This document shows positions 21,022 through 29,122 of a stretch of DNA of 64,000 bases, piece after piece. Made by a program: the position numbers and the translations under genes. Each line of letters begins with the position of its first letter. Positions within the stretch are counted from its first letter, which is position 1. The DNA is from Ruminococcus sp. Phil11 (GTDB lineage: Bacteria; Bacillota; Clostridia; Oscillospirales; Ruminococcaceae). The notes under the pieces were generated by a model. That model saw only the letters and a list, made by a program, of their open reading frames with translations. It had not been told where the DNA came from and searched no databases. The DNA lies in NCBI GenBank assembly GCA_001940925.1, contig MSGZ01000024.1, positions 46,799-110,798 of the forward strand, in the 5' to 3' direction.

Positions 21022-21053
21022 CAAAAAGGCGGCATACAGAACGTATGCCGCCT
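21022..21053 (-). terminator. Riboswitch expression-platform terminator
   Basis: On the minus strand AGGCGGCATAC-gttct-GTATGCCGCCT, an 11-bp perfect stem, is followed by TTTTT. It lies between the SAM aptamer and the CPBP start codon, where transcription attenuation by SAM is expected. Confidence 0.9.
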
Positions 21054-21068
21054 ATCGTTGCATTCGTT

Positions 21069-21169
21069 CCTCATCTTTCGGCTTTTGCCGCAGGATTTGG
21101 CACCGTGCATCGTTCGGATGCGGTTGCCGCGGCTTCACAGGACCTGATTCCTCCGCCGCTCATGATAAG
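21069..21169 (-). ncRNA. SAM-I (S-box) riboswitch aptamer
   Basis: The minus-strand leader matches the S-box consensus. P1 is CTTATC paired with GATGAG. The first helix has GAGCGGCGGAGG, followed by the conserved GTGAAGCCGCGGCAACC, then CGGTGCCAAATCCTGC, then a P4 hairpin CGGC-aaaa-GCCG and AAGATGAG. The intrinsic terminator at 21022-21053 follows. The element controls the CPBP protease-metK operon and should switch it off at high SAM. Confidence 0.95.
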
Positions 21170-21179
21170 GCTGTCATAT

Positions 21180-21208
21180 ATTATATCATATCAGAGGGGA
21201 TTTGTCAA
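21180..21208 (-). promoter_or_regulatory. Sigma-A promoter of the SAM-regulated operon
   Basis: Perfect consensus TTGACA, 17 bp, TATAAT on the minus strand, about 10 bp before the S-box aptamer. Confidence 0.93.
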
Positions 21209-21298
21209 GACTTTTTCACAGGCAGCGTTATTGTTTTTTTCTATCGGAAGCATATACCGAACGTCCTGTGCATAAAATGCAGAAAAGGCGGTGGTACG

Positions 21299-21997
21299 GT
21301 GTTTGCATTTTTATCGGGACTGTTCGGGCAGATGACGGTGTTCCTTCTGCATGTCGATCATGCGGCGGCATTTCCGCCGGCACTGACGCGTACAGAGGAA
21401 GAGGAATGTCTGCGGCAGCTGGCCGCGGGCGATGATGCAGCGCGGCAGAAGCTGATCTCGCACAATCTGCGGCTGGTCGCGCACATCACAAAGAAGTTTT
21501 ATTCTCCTGACCGCGAGCAGGAGGAGCTCATCTCGATCGGGACGCTCGGGCTCATCAAGGCGGTGTCCTCGTTCAATACGGAGAAGGGCGCACGCTTTGC
21601 GACCTATGCTGCACGGTGCATTGAAAATGAGATCCTGATGCATTACCGCGCAAAAAAGAAGACCGCCGGAGAAGTGTTCTTCGACGATCCTCTGGAATAC
21701 GATAAGGACGGCAATGCGCTGACGCTGCTGGACATCATGCCGGACAGCACCGATCTGGAAACGCAGGTCGAGCAGTCCATGCAGGAAAAGCAGCTGTACC
21801 GCTTTCTTGAGACGCGGCTCGGAAAGCGCGAGTGGACGGTCATCGCGCGGCGGTACGGGCTGTTCGGCTATCCTGCGCAGACGCAGCGCGAGGTTGCGGA
21901 AACGCTTGGCATCAGCCGGTCGTATGTCTCCCGCATCGAAAAGCGCGCGCTGACGCTTCTGCGGGATGCCTACGAGGAAAGCGGGGAGCTTGCGTAA
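21299..21997 (+). CDS. sigK: Sporulation sigma factor SigK-like
   Basis: The 232-residue sigma-70 family protein has the mother-cell sporulation sigma layout. A hydrophobic pro-like N-terminus (FAFLSGLFGQMTVFLLHV) precedes region 2 (NLRLVAHITKKFYSPDREQEELISIGTLGLIKAV). Region 4 ends TQREVAETLGISRSYVSRIEKRAL. The length fits SigK; SigE is the main alternative. The long track ORF from 20912 is not used. A GTG at 21299 following AAAAGGCGGTGG gives the expected N-terminus. Unlike Bacillus subtilis, the gene is not interrupted by a skin-type element. The upstream region contains CATATACC, which could be a SigE-type -10, but this is weak. It implies the organism can sporulate. Confidence 0.88.
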   Translation: MFAFLSGLFGQMTVFLLHVDHAAAFPPALTRTEEEECLRQLAAGDDAARQKLISHNLRLVAHITKKFYSPDREQEELISIGTLGLIKAVSSFNTEKGARFATYAARCIENEILMHYRAKKKTAGEVFFDDPLEYDKDGNALTLLDIMPDSTDLETQVEQSMQEKQLYRFLETRLGKREWTVIARRYGLFGYPAQTQREVAETLGISRSYVSRIEKRALTLLRDAYEESGELA

Positions 21998-22684
21998 TCA
22001 CCCGCGGTTCAGATACAGCACGACGCCGACGCAGACTGCGAGCAGCACCGCGGAAACCGCCGCGACCAATACGACGGACGTTTTTTTGTCCGCGAGGTGA
22101 TCGCCGACCGGGAATCCGCAGAGGCGGAGTACATGCAGGAACGGCCGGTACAGCAGCAGTGTGATTGCGGCATTGATGCCTGCCTTCAGCAGATTGAACG
22201 GCAGGAACATTGTGCTCAGCAGCGGGACGATCTCGGCGCGGGAAATGCCCATGTACAGCGGCGAGATCAGATAGTTCCACAGCAGCATGCACACGGTCAT
22301 CGCGGCGACGGCGCAGACAAGGCCGAGCGCGGCACCGTAGATATCGCGGCGTTTTTTGTAGATCAGCGAGGCGGTGCAGGCAAAGGCTGCACTCGCAATG
22401 ATGTTCATGATCATGCCGATCAGACCTGTCGAGCTGATGAACAGCTCCAGCACGCCGGTGACGACACAGCAGGCGAGTGCGGCAAGCGGGCCGTAGAGGA
22501 AGCCTGCGAGTGTCAGGAAAATGTCCTTCGGTTCATAGCTCAGGAAGCCGATGACCGGTACCTTGATAAACAGCATGGAGACATAGCCGACGGCACTCAG
22601 CAGTGCGAGGACGGTCAGCTTTCTGACGGCGGATGTGTTCTGCGCACCGGTCATCGGTACGGCAGCAGCGGCGGATTTTTTCAT
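21998..22684 (-). CDS. ribU: Riboflavin ECF transporter substrate-binding subunit RibU
   Basis: The 228-residue protein has six predicted membrane segments and the RibU-type stretch FLSYEPKDIFLTLAGFLYGP. It would be the S component of an energy-coupling-factor importer, binding riboflavin and docking to the shared EcfAAT module, which is not in this window. The start at 22684 is set by AAAGGAACG. The track ORF start at 22873 runs through the leader. Its stop codon abuts the convergent sigK stop with no spacer. Control is by the FMN riboswitch upstream, which also supports riboflavin or FMN as the substrate. Confidence 0.93.
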   Translation of the reverse strand: MKKSAAAAVPMTGAQNTSAVRKLTVLALLSAVGYVSMLFIKVPVIGFLSYEPKDIFLTLAGFLYGPLAALACCVVTGVLELFISSTGLIGMIMNIIASAAFACTASLIYKKRRDIYGAALGLVCAVAAMTVCMLLWNYLISPLYMGISRAEIVPLLSTMFLPFNLLKAGINAAITLLLYRPFLHVLRLCGFPVGDHLADKKTSVVLVAAVSAVLLAVCVGVVLYLNRG

Positions 22685-22731
22685 GGGGATCGTTCCTTTC
22701 TGACATGAAGATTTGCGGCTTCTTGCAGAAG

Positions 22732-22767
22732 AAAAACCGCCCGCAAACCTGTTCGGCTCACGGGCGG
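22732..22767 (-). terminator. FMN-riboswitch terminator
   Basis: The minus-strand stem CCGCCCG / CGGGCGG is followed by TTTTT, between the RFN aptamer and ribU. Confidence 0.88.
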
Positions 22768-22832
22768 AGATTGTATCAGTTCTGATGCTGCACTGCAGCA
22801 GGCGTACCGCGGTACACCTCTGAACAATCTGT

Positions 22833-22941
22833 TTCTTCCATCCGGACTGTGACCGTCGGTACCGGAATTGCACCGGTTCGGCCGCTGAAAAGCGGTTCGC
22901 GGACTGTACCGCCGGTGAGGAGTTTCACCTCGCCCTGAAAC
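22833..22941 (-). ncRNA. FMN riboswitch (RFN element)
   Basis: The minus strand reads CAGGGCGAGGTGAAACTCC, ACCGGCGGTACAGTCCGCGA, GGTGCAATTCCGGTACCGAC and GGTCACAGTCCGGATGGAAG, which matches the RFN consensus block by block. A terminator and ribU follow. FMN binding should repress riboflavin import. The element begins about 25 bp after the stop codon of the upstream acidic-protein gene, with no clear promoter of its own. Confidence 0.96.
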
Positions 22942-22964
22942 AATTGTACGGGATGCGGGAATGC

Positions 22965-23525
22965 TTACTCGGCATCTCCCTCATCTTCCGGTTCGGCATC
23001 ATCGGCTTCGTCATCGTCTGCATCGGCAGAAAATTCCGTTTCGATGTTGTCGTAATCGAACTCGAGCAGCTCCCCGCAGTGCGGGCAGGTCATGCTGCCT
23101 TCCTCGAGCTGGCGCTCGCTCAGGCTGACCGTCTCATCGCAGCTCGGGCAGTTGACGACATACTGCACTTCATCGAAGTCCTCGTCGTCGTCATCATAAG
23201 CATAATCATCATAATCTGCCGGGAGGACCTGACCGATGTCGAAGTCATCATCATCGTCATCGTCGCTGTCATCATCGTCCTCATAGAGATCGTCGTCATC
23301 GTCATCGCAGTAGAGATCGGTCTCGACCTCGCCGAGATCCTTATCCAGCAGATCACAGAGCTCGGTCAGCTCATCGACCTGCGACTGCAGATCGTCGATG
23401 TAGACGCCCATTTCCTCCATGACCTCTGCCATTTGCAGGATGGCCTTGCCTTCCTTGGTGGAGCCGTCCAGCTCCATGCCGTCCAGAAGACCCTTCATAT
23501 AAGCGATTTTCTCAGTCAGCTTCAT
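22965..23525 (-). CDS. CD1247-type acidic protein with zinc ribbon
   Basis: The 186-residue soluble protein has three parts. A helical N-terminal domain (KIAYMKGLLDGMELDGSTKEGK) matches the CD1247 N-terminal family known from clostridia. An Asp-rich centre has runs such as DDDDDDLYEDDDDSDDDDDDD. A Cys4 zinc ribbon (CPSCDETVSL...MTCPHCGELLEF) precedes a short acidic tail. The function is unknown; the ribbon suggests nucleic-acid or protein contact. It follows efp by 61 bp on the same strand and likely shares its promoter. Confidence 0.88.
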   Translation of the reverse strand: MKLTEKIAYMKGLLDGMELDGSTKEGKAILQMAEVMEEMGVYIDDLQSQVDELTELCDLLDKDLGEVETDLYCDDDDDDLYEDDDDSDDDDDDDFDIGQVLPADYDDYAYDDDDEDFDEVQYVVNCPSCDETVSLSERQLEEGSMTCPHCGELLEFDYDNIETEFSADADDDEADDAEPEDEGDAE

Positions 23526-23586
23526 GATGATTATCCTTTCTCACAAAACTTTTTGCTCCGCGAACGGAACGGGAAAACGCAGCAGA

Positions 23587-24144
23587 TTATGCGCGCTCCA
23601 TGTACTCACGGGTACGGGTGTCGATGCGGATCTTGTCGCCCTCGTTGATGAACAGCGGCACGCGGATCTCGGCACCGGTCTCGACGACAGCGGGCTTGGT
23701 CGCGTTGGTCGCGGTGTTGCCCTTGACGCCCGGCTCGGTGGAAGTTATCGTCAGCTCAACGAAGAACGGCGGCTCGATGCCGAACACGTTGCCCTTGTAG
23801 GACAGCACCTTGACGATCTCCTCTTCCTTGACGAAATCCAGCGCATTGCCGATGACGTCCTTGCTGATCGGGATCTGCTCATAGGTCTCCATGTCCATGA
23901 AGTAGTAAAGATCGCCGTCATTGTAGCTGTACTGCATATCCTTGCGCTCGACAAATGCAGTCGGGAACTTTGCGGTCGGGTTGAAAGAAGTTTCGACCAC
24001 GGCACCCGTGATGACATTCTTATACTTGGTGCGGACGAATGCAGCACCCTTGCCCGGCTTGACGTGCTGGAACTCGATAACCTGAACGACCTGACCGTCC
24101 ATTTCAAAGGTCATGCCATTGCGAAAATCACCTGCAGAAATCAT
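23587..24144 (-). CDS. efp: Elongation factor P
   Basis: The 185-residue tRNA-shaped factor relieves ribosome stalling at proline runs. All three beta-barrel domains are present. The loop lysine that is modified in many bacteria is in [11 protein letters not shown] at about residue 32, as in Firmicutes EF-P. The C-terminus reads [17 protein letters not shown]. The start at 24144, preceded by GGAGG, is chosen over the track start 24192. The many Pro/Thr-rich secreted proteins in this window are plausible clients, but that is inference. Confidence 0.98.
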   Translation of the reverse strand: MISAGDFRNGMTFEMDGQVVQVIEFQHVKPGKGAAFVRTKYKNVITGAVVETSFNPTAKFPTAFVERKDMQYSYNDGDLYYFMDMETYEQIPISKDVIGNALDFVKEEEIVKVLSYKGNVFGIEPPFFVELTITSTEPGVKGNTATNATKPAVVETGAEIRVPLFINEGDKIRIDTRTREYMERA

Positions 24145-24205
24145 GTGTTTACCTCCAAAGAAACAGCTTGTAATTGGATGACGGTTCATCATCCCATATA
24201 CTGGT

Positions 24206-24234
24206 ATTTTACACTATTTCGGAGCGTTTGGCAA
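24206..24234 (-). promoter_or_regulatory. Probable sigma-A promoter of efp
   Basis: TTGCCA and TAAAAT on the minus strand are spaced by 17 bp, 62 bp upstream of the efp start. Confidence 0.6.
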
Positions 24235-24318
24235 TAGCAAAAACGAAAAAATGAAGAGGTGCACAAAACAATTTCTCCGCAGGAAATGATTTTCAGCGTA
24301 TTGACGAAAGGAACCTGC

Positions 24319-25203
24319 ATGAAATCAGGAAGATCTGCGCTGCTGCTGTCGGTTTGCCTGCTGACCGGCTGCCGGGTACAGCCGGAACCCGCGCTGCCGC
24401 TGCCGGAGCCGGTTCTGACGGTGCAGTCCGCCGCGGAGTTGACTGATGCCGCTGCGGACATGCTGCTGCATACGGAGACCATGCTGACCGTTTCCGTTCC
24501 GGAAACGCTCTGCGGTGAGGCAGGAGACTGCCTGTGCGCTGCGCGGACGCGCTCCGTGCTCTGCGGGACGATGCTGGAAACGCTCGGCTGGCAGCGCAGC
24601 GGGCGTCTGCTGACGGTGACTGCGGTCTATACAGAACCGCCGGAAACGGTACGGGAAAAGAAGCGGCGGGTCAGTCTGTATGCAGCGGAATGGGCAAAGA
24701 CCGTGCTGCCGTATCCGCCGGCTGTGCGGGTGCTGCTTGCGCATGAGCGGCTCTGCAGTGCGTGTACATACAGCGAAACCGCACCGGACTGCGGCAGTGC
24801 ATACGGTGCGCTGTGCGGGGCTGCGGCGCGGTGTTCCGGCTATGCGGAGGGCTTTGCACTGCTGCTCGAAGCGGCCGGCGTCCCGGCAATGACCGTGACC
24901 GGCACGGCCTGTGAAAACGGCGAGCCGTCCGCGCACGCATGGAACCTTGTGCGGCCTGACGGCTCCTGGTATCATGTTGACTGCACATGGGACGACACCG
25001 CGGAACCCGGAGACACCCATGCGTATTTTCTCTGCGGGGATGACTTCATGCGGCAGACGCATACATGGGATGCTGCTGCATATCCGGCGGCGGAGGGCGG
25101 TGCGCTCCGGTACGAAACGGTCATGCAGCAGATGCGGGACGCGGTCATTCCTCCTTCGGATGATAAAACCGGCCGGAGAGCGTCTGCGTCCGCATCTCGT
25201 TGA
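24319..25203 (+). CDS. Transglutaminase-like lipoprotein
   Basis: The 294-residue protein has a lipoprotein signal (LLLSVCLLTGC). A C-terminal transglutaminase/protease-like domain has its triad visible: Cys in ARCSGYAEGFALLLEAAGVP, His in SAHAWNLV and Asp in WYHVDCTWDD. Such domains act as cysteine proteases, amidases or cross-linking enzymes at the cell surface; the exact reaction cannot be told. The start at 24319 follows AAAGGA. The 3' end overlaps the convergent YitT gene by 59 bp, and no terminator is visible between them. Confidence 0.85.
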   Translation: MKSGRSALLLSVCLLTGCRVQPEPALPLPEPVLTVQSAAELTDAAADMLLHTETMLTVSVPETLCGEAGDCLCAARTRSVLCGTMLETLGWQRSGRLLTVTAVYTEPPETVREKKRRVSLYAAEWAKTVLPYPPAVRVLLAHERLCSACTYSETAPDCGSAYGALCGAAARCSGYAEGFALLLEAAGVPAMTVTGTACENGEPSAHAWNLVRPDGSWYHVDCTWDDTAEPGDTHAYFLCGDDFMRQTHTWDAAAYPAAEGGALRYETVMQQMRDAVIPPSDDKTGRRASASASR

Positions 25204-26011
25204 TGAACGCCTCCGGGTCGGTCTCCCGGACGATGCGGATGACCTGCTTGGATTCCGCAGCCGATACCACGGAATAGACCACATTGCGCTCGCAGTGTTC
25301 GTAGGAGCCCTCGCCCTCTAAGACGGTCGCGCCGTGCTGTGTTGCGGCATAGATCGCATTGCAGACCGGGGCGGGCTTGGTCGTGACGATGAACAGCGTG
25401 CTCTGCTGATATTTCTTGTACGTGAGCCGCTGCACCACAGTTGCCGCATACTGGAAGATGATCGAATACAGTGCCTTGTCCCAGCCGAACAGAAAACCTG
25501 CGGCGAGCAGGATCACGGTGTTGAAGCCGAGGATCACGGAGAACGCATCCCCGCCGCGCCGCTCCGAAAGAAAAATGCCGATGAAATCCGTGCCGCCGGA
25601 GGTCGCGTTCGCATTCAGGCAGAGCGAGACCGCAAGCCCCTGAATGATCCCGCCGAAAATGCTGATGAGCAGAATGTCCTCCGTGACGATGTGCGGCGGG
25701 AGCAGGTCGGTAAAGAGACTGTTCAGCACGATCATCAGGCAGGAATACAGCGTGAATTTTTTGCCGATGTACCGGAATCCGATGTACACCGGAACGGCGT
25801 TCAGCAGCAGATTGATGACGGTGAACGGGACGCTGCGGTGCAGCATATCTGACAGCAGACGCTGAATCAGGATGGAAAGGCCTGCAACGCCGCCGGGATA
25901 CAGTCCGCCGGTATCGACAAAGGAATTTTTGTTGAGTGCCATGACGAAGGCAGCAGCCGTCACGGCGAGAACGGTCAGGAGATGTTTGCTGAGCGGCTTT
26001 TTCATCTTCAT
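25145..26011 (-). CDS. YitT-family membrane protein (DUF161/DUF2179)
   Basis: The 288-residue protein has five or six membrane segments at the N-terminus. The family signature is SFVDTGGLYPGGVAGLSILIQRL, with NATSGGTDFIGIFLSERR in the membrane domain. A cytosolic DUF2179 domain follows (LYSIIFQYAATVVQRL through YSVVSAAESKQVIRIV). It may be a transporter; no substrate is established. The track ORF extends to 26710 but ATG 26011 has AGGAG 5 nt upstream and gives the family N-terminus. The extra 5' part is a shadow of the Lys/Ala-rich gene. Confidence 0.9.
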   Translation of the reverse strand: MKMKKPLSKHLLTVLAVTAAAFVMALNKNSFVDTGGLYPGGVAGLSILIQRLLSDMLHRSVPFTVINLLLNAVPVYIGFRYIGKKFTLYSCLMIVLNSLFTDLLPPHIVTEDILLISIFGGIIQGLAVSLCLNANATSGGTDFIGIFLSERRGGDAFSVILGFNTVILLAAGFLFGWDKALYSIIFQYAATVVQRLTYKKYQQSTLFIVTTKPAPVCNAIYAATQHGATVLEGEGSYEHCERNVVYSVVSAAESKQVIRIVRETDPEAFINEMRTQTLSGRFYHPKEE

Positions 26012-26131
26012 TTTTCTCCTTATATTGTAAAGCTTCGCGCCGTTTCCGGCGGTAGGATGTTCTTTTTGCATATTATACCACAAATTCCGTGACAAATCAA
26101 CCCGAAATCCGCCTGATTCCTGAATAATCTC

Positions 26132-26160
26132 TTGACATACGGTGAAAGATATGTTATAAT
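26132..26160 (+). promoter_or_regulatory. Sigma-A promoter of the Lys/Ala-rich gene
   Basis: Perfect consensus TTGACA, 17 bp, TATAAT, 46 bp upstream of the chosen start. Confidence 0.92.
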
Positions 26161-26206
26161 ATAACAAGGCTGAATGCCGAAATATTTGTATGAAAGGATG
26201 TGCTTC

Positions 26207-26695
26207 ATGATGGCAGAGAAAGCTGCTGAAAAAAAGGCACCCGCAAAGAAGACTGCTGAAAAGAAAGAAACCGCTGTGAAGAAGCCTGCTGAGAAGAAAG
26301 CTCCGGCAAAGACCGCTGCGAAGAAGGCACCGGCAGCAAAGAAGGCCGCTGAGAAGCCTGCCGCAGCACCCGCAAAGGCTGCGGAAGCTGCTGCAAAGAA
26401 ACCCGCGGCTGCAAAAAAGACTGCTGAAAAGAAAGCACCTGCTGAGAAGAAGGCTGCTGCAAAGAAATCTGCGAAGAAGCCGGCACTTGAGATCAGAACG
26501 ATCCTGCAGGTCGGCGGCAAGGATTTCGATATCAGTGCCATGGCGGAGAAGGCTCTGAAGGCTTACAAATCCGTCCACAAGAGAAAGGTCGTAAACGAGT
26601 TCGTGCTTTATGTAAAGCCGGAGGAGAATGCGGCATATTTCACGATCAACGGTGAGGGCGGCGACGAGGATAAGCTCCCGCTGAACGAGATCTGA
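26207..26695 (+). CDS. Lys/Ala/Pro-rich histone H1-like protein with small C-terminal domain
   Basis: The 162-residue protein has about 95 residues of AAEKKAPAKKTAEKK-type repeats resembling histone H1 or bacterial Hc1 tails. A folded C-terminal domain of about 65 residues follows (LQVGGKDFDISAMAEKALKAYK and VLYVKPEENAAYFTINGEG). The C-terminal part resembles a family I recall as DUF6465. The basic tail suggests nucleic-acid binding, which is inference. The start at 26207 follows AAAGGA by 8 nt. It is a single gene with a perfect promoter and a terminator, so it is probably abundant. Confidence 0.85.
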   Translation: MMAEKAAEKKAPAKKTAEKKETAVKKPAEKKAPAKTAAKKAPAAKKAAEKPAAAPAKAAEAAAKKPAAAKKTAEKKAPAEKKAAAKKSAKKPALEIRTILQVGGKDFDISAMAEKALKAYKSVHKRKVVNEFVLYVKPEENAAYFTINGEGGDEDKLPLNEI

Positions 26696-26707
26696 ATCAC
26701 AGAACAG

Positions 26708-26740
26708 CATCCCTTCGTCTCCGGACGGAGGGATGTTTTG
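26708..26740 (+). terminator. Intrinsic terminator
   Basis: The stem CATCCCTTCGTC / GACGGAGGGATG with a 4-nt loop is followed by TTTTG. Confidence 0.85.
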
Positions 26741-26747
26741 TATGCAT

Positions 26748-26785
26748 AAAAAGCCTGCACGCTTCGGGTGAACGTGCAGGCTTTT
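26748..26785. terminator. Bidirectional terminator
   Basis: AAAAGCCTGCACG / CGTGCAGGCTTTT has A/T runs on both sides, five bases beyond the stop of the minus-strand dockerin protease. Confidence 0.85.
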
Positions 26786-26789
26786 GCTG

Positions 26790-28835
26790 TTATGAAAGCG
26801 ATGTGATGATCTTTGCGATGTATTTCAGGAGCAGAACGATGTCCTCCATATCCGGCGAGCCGCTGACGTTGACATCTGCATTGCGGATGCCCTGATCCTT
26901 CACGACGGCCGTGCGGTCCTCCGCAAGGACTCTCGCTGTCAGAACGGCATCCGAAACATCCACGCTGCCGTCCAGATTGACGTCGCCCTTCAGACCGGTC
27001 TGTACCGGCACGGTCGTGGTGACGGGAGCTTTCGTTGTTGTGACCGGAGCCTTCGTTGTCGTGACGGGAGCCTTCGTTGTCGTGACGGGAGCCGCGGTTG
27101 TCGTGACCGGCGCCTTTGTGGTGGTGGTCGTCGTCGTTGTTGTGACGGTCGTTGTGACCGGTGCGGTTGTCGTCACAACAGCCGGGGTGAAGCCGATCGG
27201 CTTGCCGTCTGCCTTTTCGATCAGCCACTTCTGTGCTTCGGACTTTGTGTCCGTGAAAAGCACCATCTTGCCGTCCTTGTATGTGACGCAGCGCGAATAG
27301 GAAAGCTGCGGATAGATCGAATAGCTCTCGTCCGCATTCTGGCGGAGCTGATATTCCTGTGCTCTGTCCACGCCGGTCTCTACATAAATGATGACGGGAT
27401 TGTCGTCTACATCCCATGCGTTGCCGACATCGAAGCGGAGTGCCGGAGCGGCCTTCGGGGAGATGCGGACGAAATTGTCGCCCAGATAGGTGATCGTCCA
27501 GCAGATCGAATCATCCGTTTTGAAATCGGAGAAGGTGAATGCCTGTTTCTCTGCATCGAATGCAAGGTACTTGCCGTTCCCCTGATTCATCAGGTAGTAG
27601 TCGCCCGTTTCCCCGTAGCTGATCTTTGTGAAGGTGCAGTCCTTCAGCTGCGTGTTCTCATACGGGAACCGCCAGTTCGGGAACTTTCTGGAAAGCGACA
27701 TGATCTTGTTTTCTTCCAGCGAATAGTACATATCGAAGATATAGGAATCGTCCTGATAGACGATGCCGTTCTCGCGGCTCATCTCGGCGGTGTCCTCACC
27801 GAGAAATGCCTGATATTTGCCGTCCGGGTCGGTCGCGTAATACTCACCGAAGAAGCATTTTCCGTCGTAGACACGCCAGAAGGACGGGAACATGCCGAGG
27901 TAGCGGTCATTGGCGATATCGTGAATGTGACCGTTGAAATAAGCGCGTGCATAGGAGACGGAATCCGGCTCGCGGCCCTTGAGGAAATCTGTCGGGTTCT
28001 TGTAGACCGTGTCTTCCGGCCAGATGTAGTCCCATTCCAGCTGGTCGTTCGTGACCGTGCGCTGATCCTCCGAGATCCGCAGCAGATCGGTGCCCTTGCC
28101 GAAGATATCCGCGGACGGCATGACGATGCCGTCAAGATTCCGGAAGGATTCAAGCTGGTGGATCCATTCGTGCATCGCAAGGTCAACTGTATACAGATGC
28201 CACGGCTTATCCCTGACCGTCGGGTCATAGCTCTCGTGATCAAAAAGTGCGATTGGCACCCATGCGTAGCCCGCACTGGACATCGGCTCTCTGCTGGAGT
28301 ACGAAGTGTTCGGGCAGCCGAAATCGGTGTTCTCGCATGTGAAGGTGATGACGGTGTCATACGTGCCGTAGGGGGCGTGCTTCCGGATGAGTTTCTGCAT
28401 GTCGAAGTACGTGGTATAATCGGTGGTCGCCTGCACCTGCTCGTCCAGGATCAGCGTCTCCACGACGATATCGACATTGTAGTCCGTCAGATACTCGACG
28501 ATCTGCTCAAACTGCACAGCGGCCTTTGAGAAGATCTCGTCGTCCTCTGCTGTGGCCTTTGCATCATTGCCGTTCTGCGTCCTGACGTTTCGGGCTTCGA
28601 TGAACAGGAACCGGTACTTCGGCGGCGTGTCCGTCTCGTATTCGCATTTCTTGTGCGCGTAGCTGTTGTATTCGTAGAAGATCTCCGAACGGGTCTGCAG
28701 CAGCAGATTGACCCTGTCCTGCACGGAGTGCGGGAATGCCTGAACGTCGGCCGCTGCCTGTACCTGCATGACGGAGGACATCAGCAAAGATACTGACATG
28801 GCGGCTGCTGCTTTTTGCAAAGCTTTCTTTCTCAT
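26790..28835 (-). CDS. Dockerin-containing putative zinc protease with ricin-like domain
   Basis: The 681-residue secreted protein has a signal peptide (KKALQKAAAAMSVSLLMSSV). A catalytic region (about 35-370) contains the zincin motif LAMHEWIHQLES (HExxH) at about residue 220. A beta-trefoil ricin/CBM13-like domain (about 405-545; YLMNQGNGKYLAFDAEKQ, CWTITYLGDNF) follows. Next is a Thr-rich linker with repeated KAPVTTT units, then a C-terminal type I dockerin (GDVNLDGSVDVSDAVLTARV and ADVNVSGSPDMEDIVLLLKY). I do not recognise the peptidase family, and the third zinc ligand is not identified. The combination predicts a scaffold-bound protease targeted by a lectin-like module. Promoter and AAAGGAG support the start. 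Confidence 0.85.
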   Translation of the reverse strand: MRKKALQKAAAAMSVSLLMSSVMQVQAAADVQAFPHSVQDRVNLLLQTRSEIFYEYNSYAHKKCEYETDTPPKYRFLFIEARNVRTQNGNDAKATAEDDEIFSKAAVQFEQIVEYLTDYNVDIVVETLILDEQVQATTDYTTYFDMQKLIRKHAPYGTYDTVITFTCENTDFGCPNTSYSSREPMSSAGYAWVPIALFDHESYDPTVRDKPWHLYTVDLAMHEWIHQLESFRNLDGIVMPSADIFGKGTDLLRISEDQRTVTNDQLEWDYIWPEDTVYKNPTDFLKGREPDSVSYARAYFNGHIHDIANDRYLGMFPSFWRVYDGKCFFGEYYATDPDGKYQAFLGEDTAEMSRENGIVYQDDSYIFDMYYSLEENKIMSLSRKFPNWRFPYENTQLKDCTFTKISYGETGDYYLMNQGNGKYLAFDAEKQAFTFSDFKTDDSICWTITYLGDNFVRISPKAAPALRFDVGNAWDVDDNPVIIYVETGVDRAQEYQLRQNADESYSIYPQLSYSRCVTYKDGKMVLFTDTKSEAQKWLIEKADGKPIGFTPAVVTTTAPVTTTVTTTTTTTTTKAPVTTTAAPVTTTKAPVTTTKAPVTTTKAPVTTTVPVQTGLKGDVNLDGSVDVSDAVLTARVLAEDRTAVVKDQGIRNADVNVSGSPDMEDIVLLLKYIAKIITSLS

Positions 28836-28899
28836 ACTTTTAACTCCTTTTTCATTCTGTCATGATCGGCTGTTTGCTCCGCCGGAACGAAGCATTTTT

Positions 28900-28928
28900 A
28901 TTATACAATAAAAGCCAATTCTTTGCAA
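28900..28928 (-). promoter_or_regulatory. Sigma-A promoter of the dockerin protease
   Basis: TTGCAA and TATAAT on the minus strand are spaced by 17 bp. Confidence 0.75.
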
Positions 28929-29005
28929 GTTATTTTGTAAAAATACTGAATGTTGCAGCAAAATCCGGCATGAATACACAGAAATGACTGTCAGAATCAC
29001 AACAG

Positions 29006-29034
29006 AAAGCATCTCCCCGCAGAGAGATGCTTTT
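29006..29034. terminator. Terminator after the dockerin esterase
   Basis: AAAGCATCTC / GAGATGCTTTT hairpin, U-rich on one side and A-rich on the other; it lies about 90 bp beyond the minus-strand esterase stop. Confidence 0.7.
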
Positions 29035-29122
29035 GTTGAAAAATGTTTCTGCTTCGCGATGATCTGTCATGAGGGTGCAGTCCCATTCCGGATGCATCGC
29101 GGATACCGCTTTTTCGGTATGC

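Noticed and set aside
26011-26710. N-terminal extension of the YitT ORF
   Set aside because: The extra 233 codons are antisense to the Lys/Ala-rich gene and lack a ribosome site; the start at 26011 has AGGAG.
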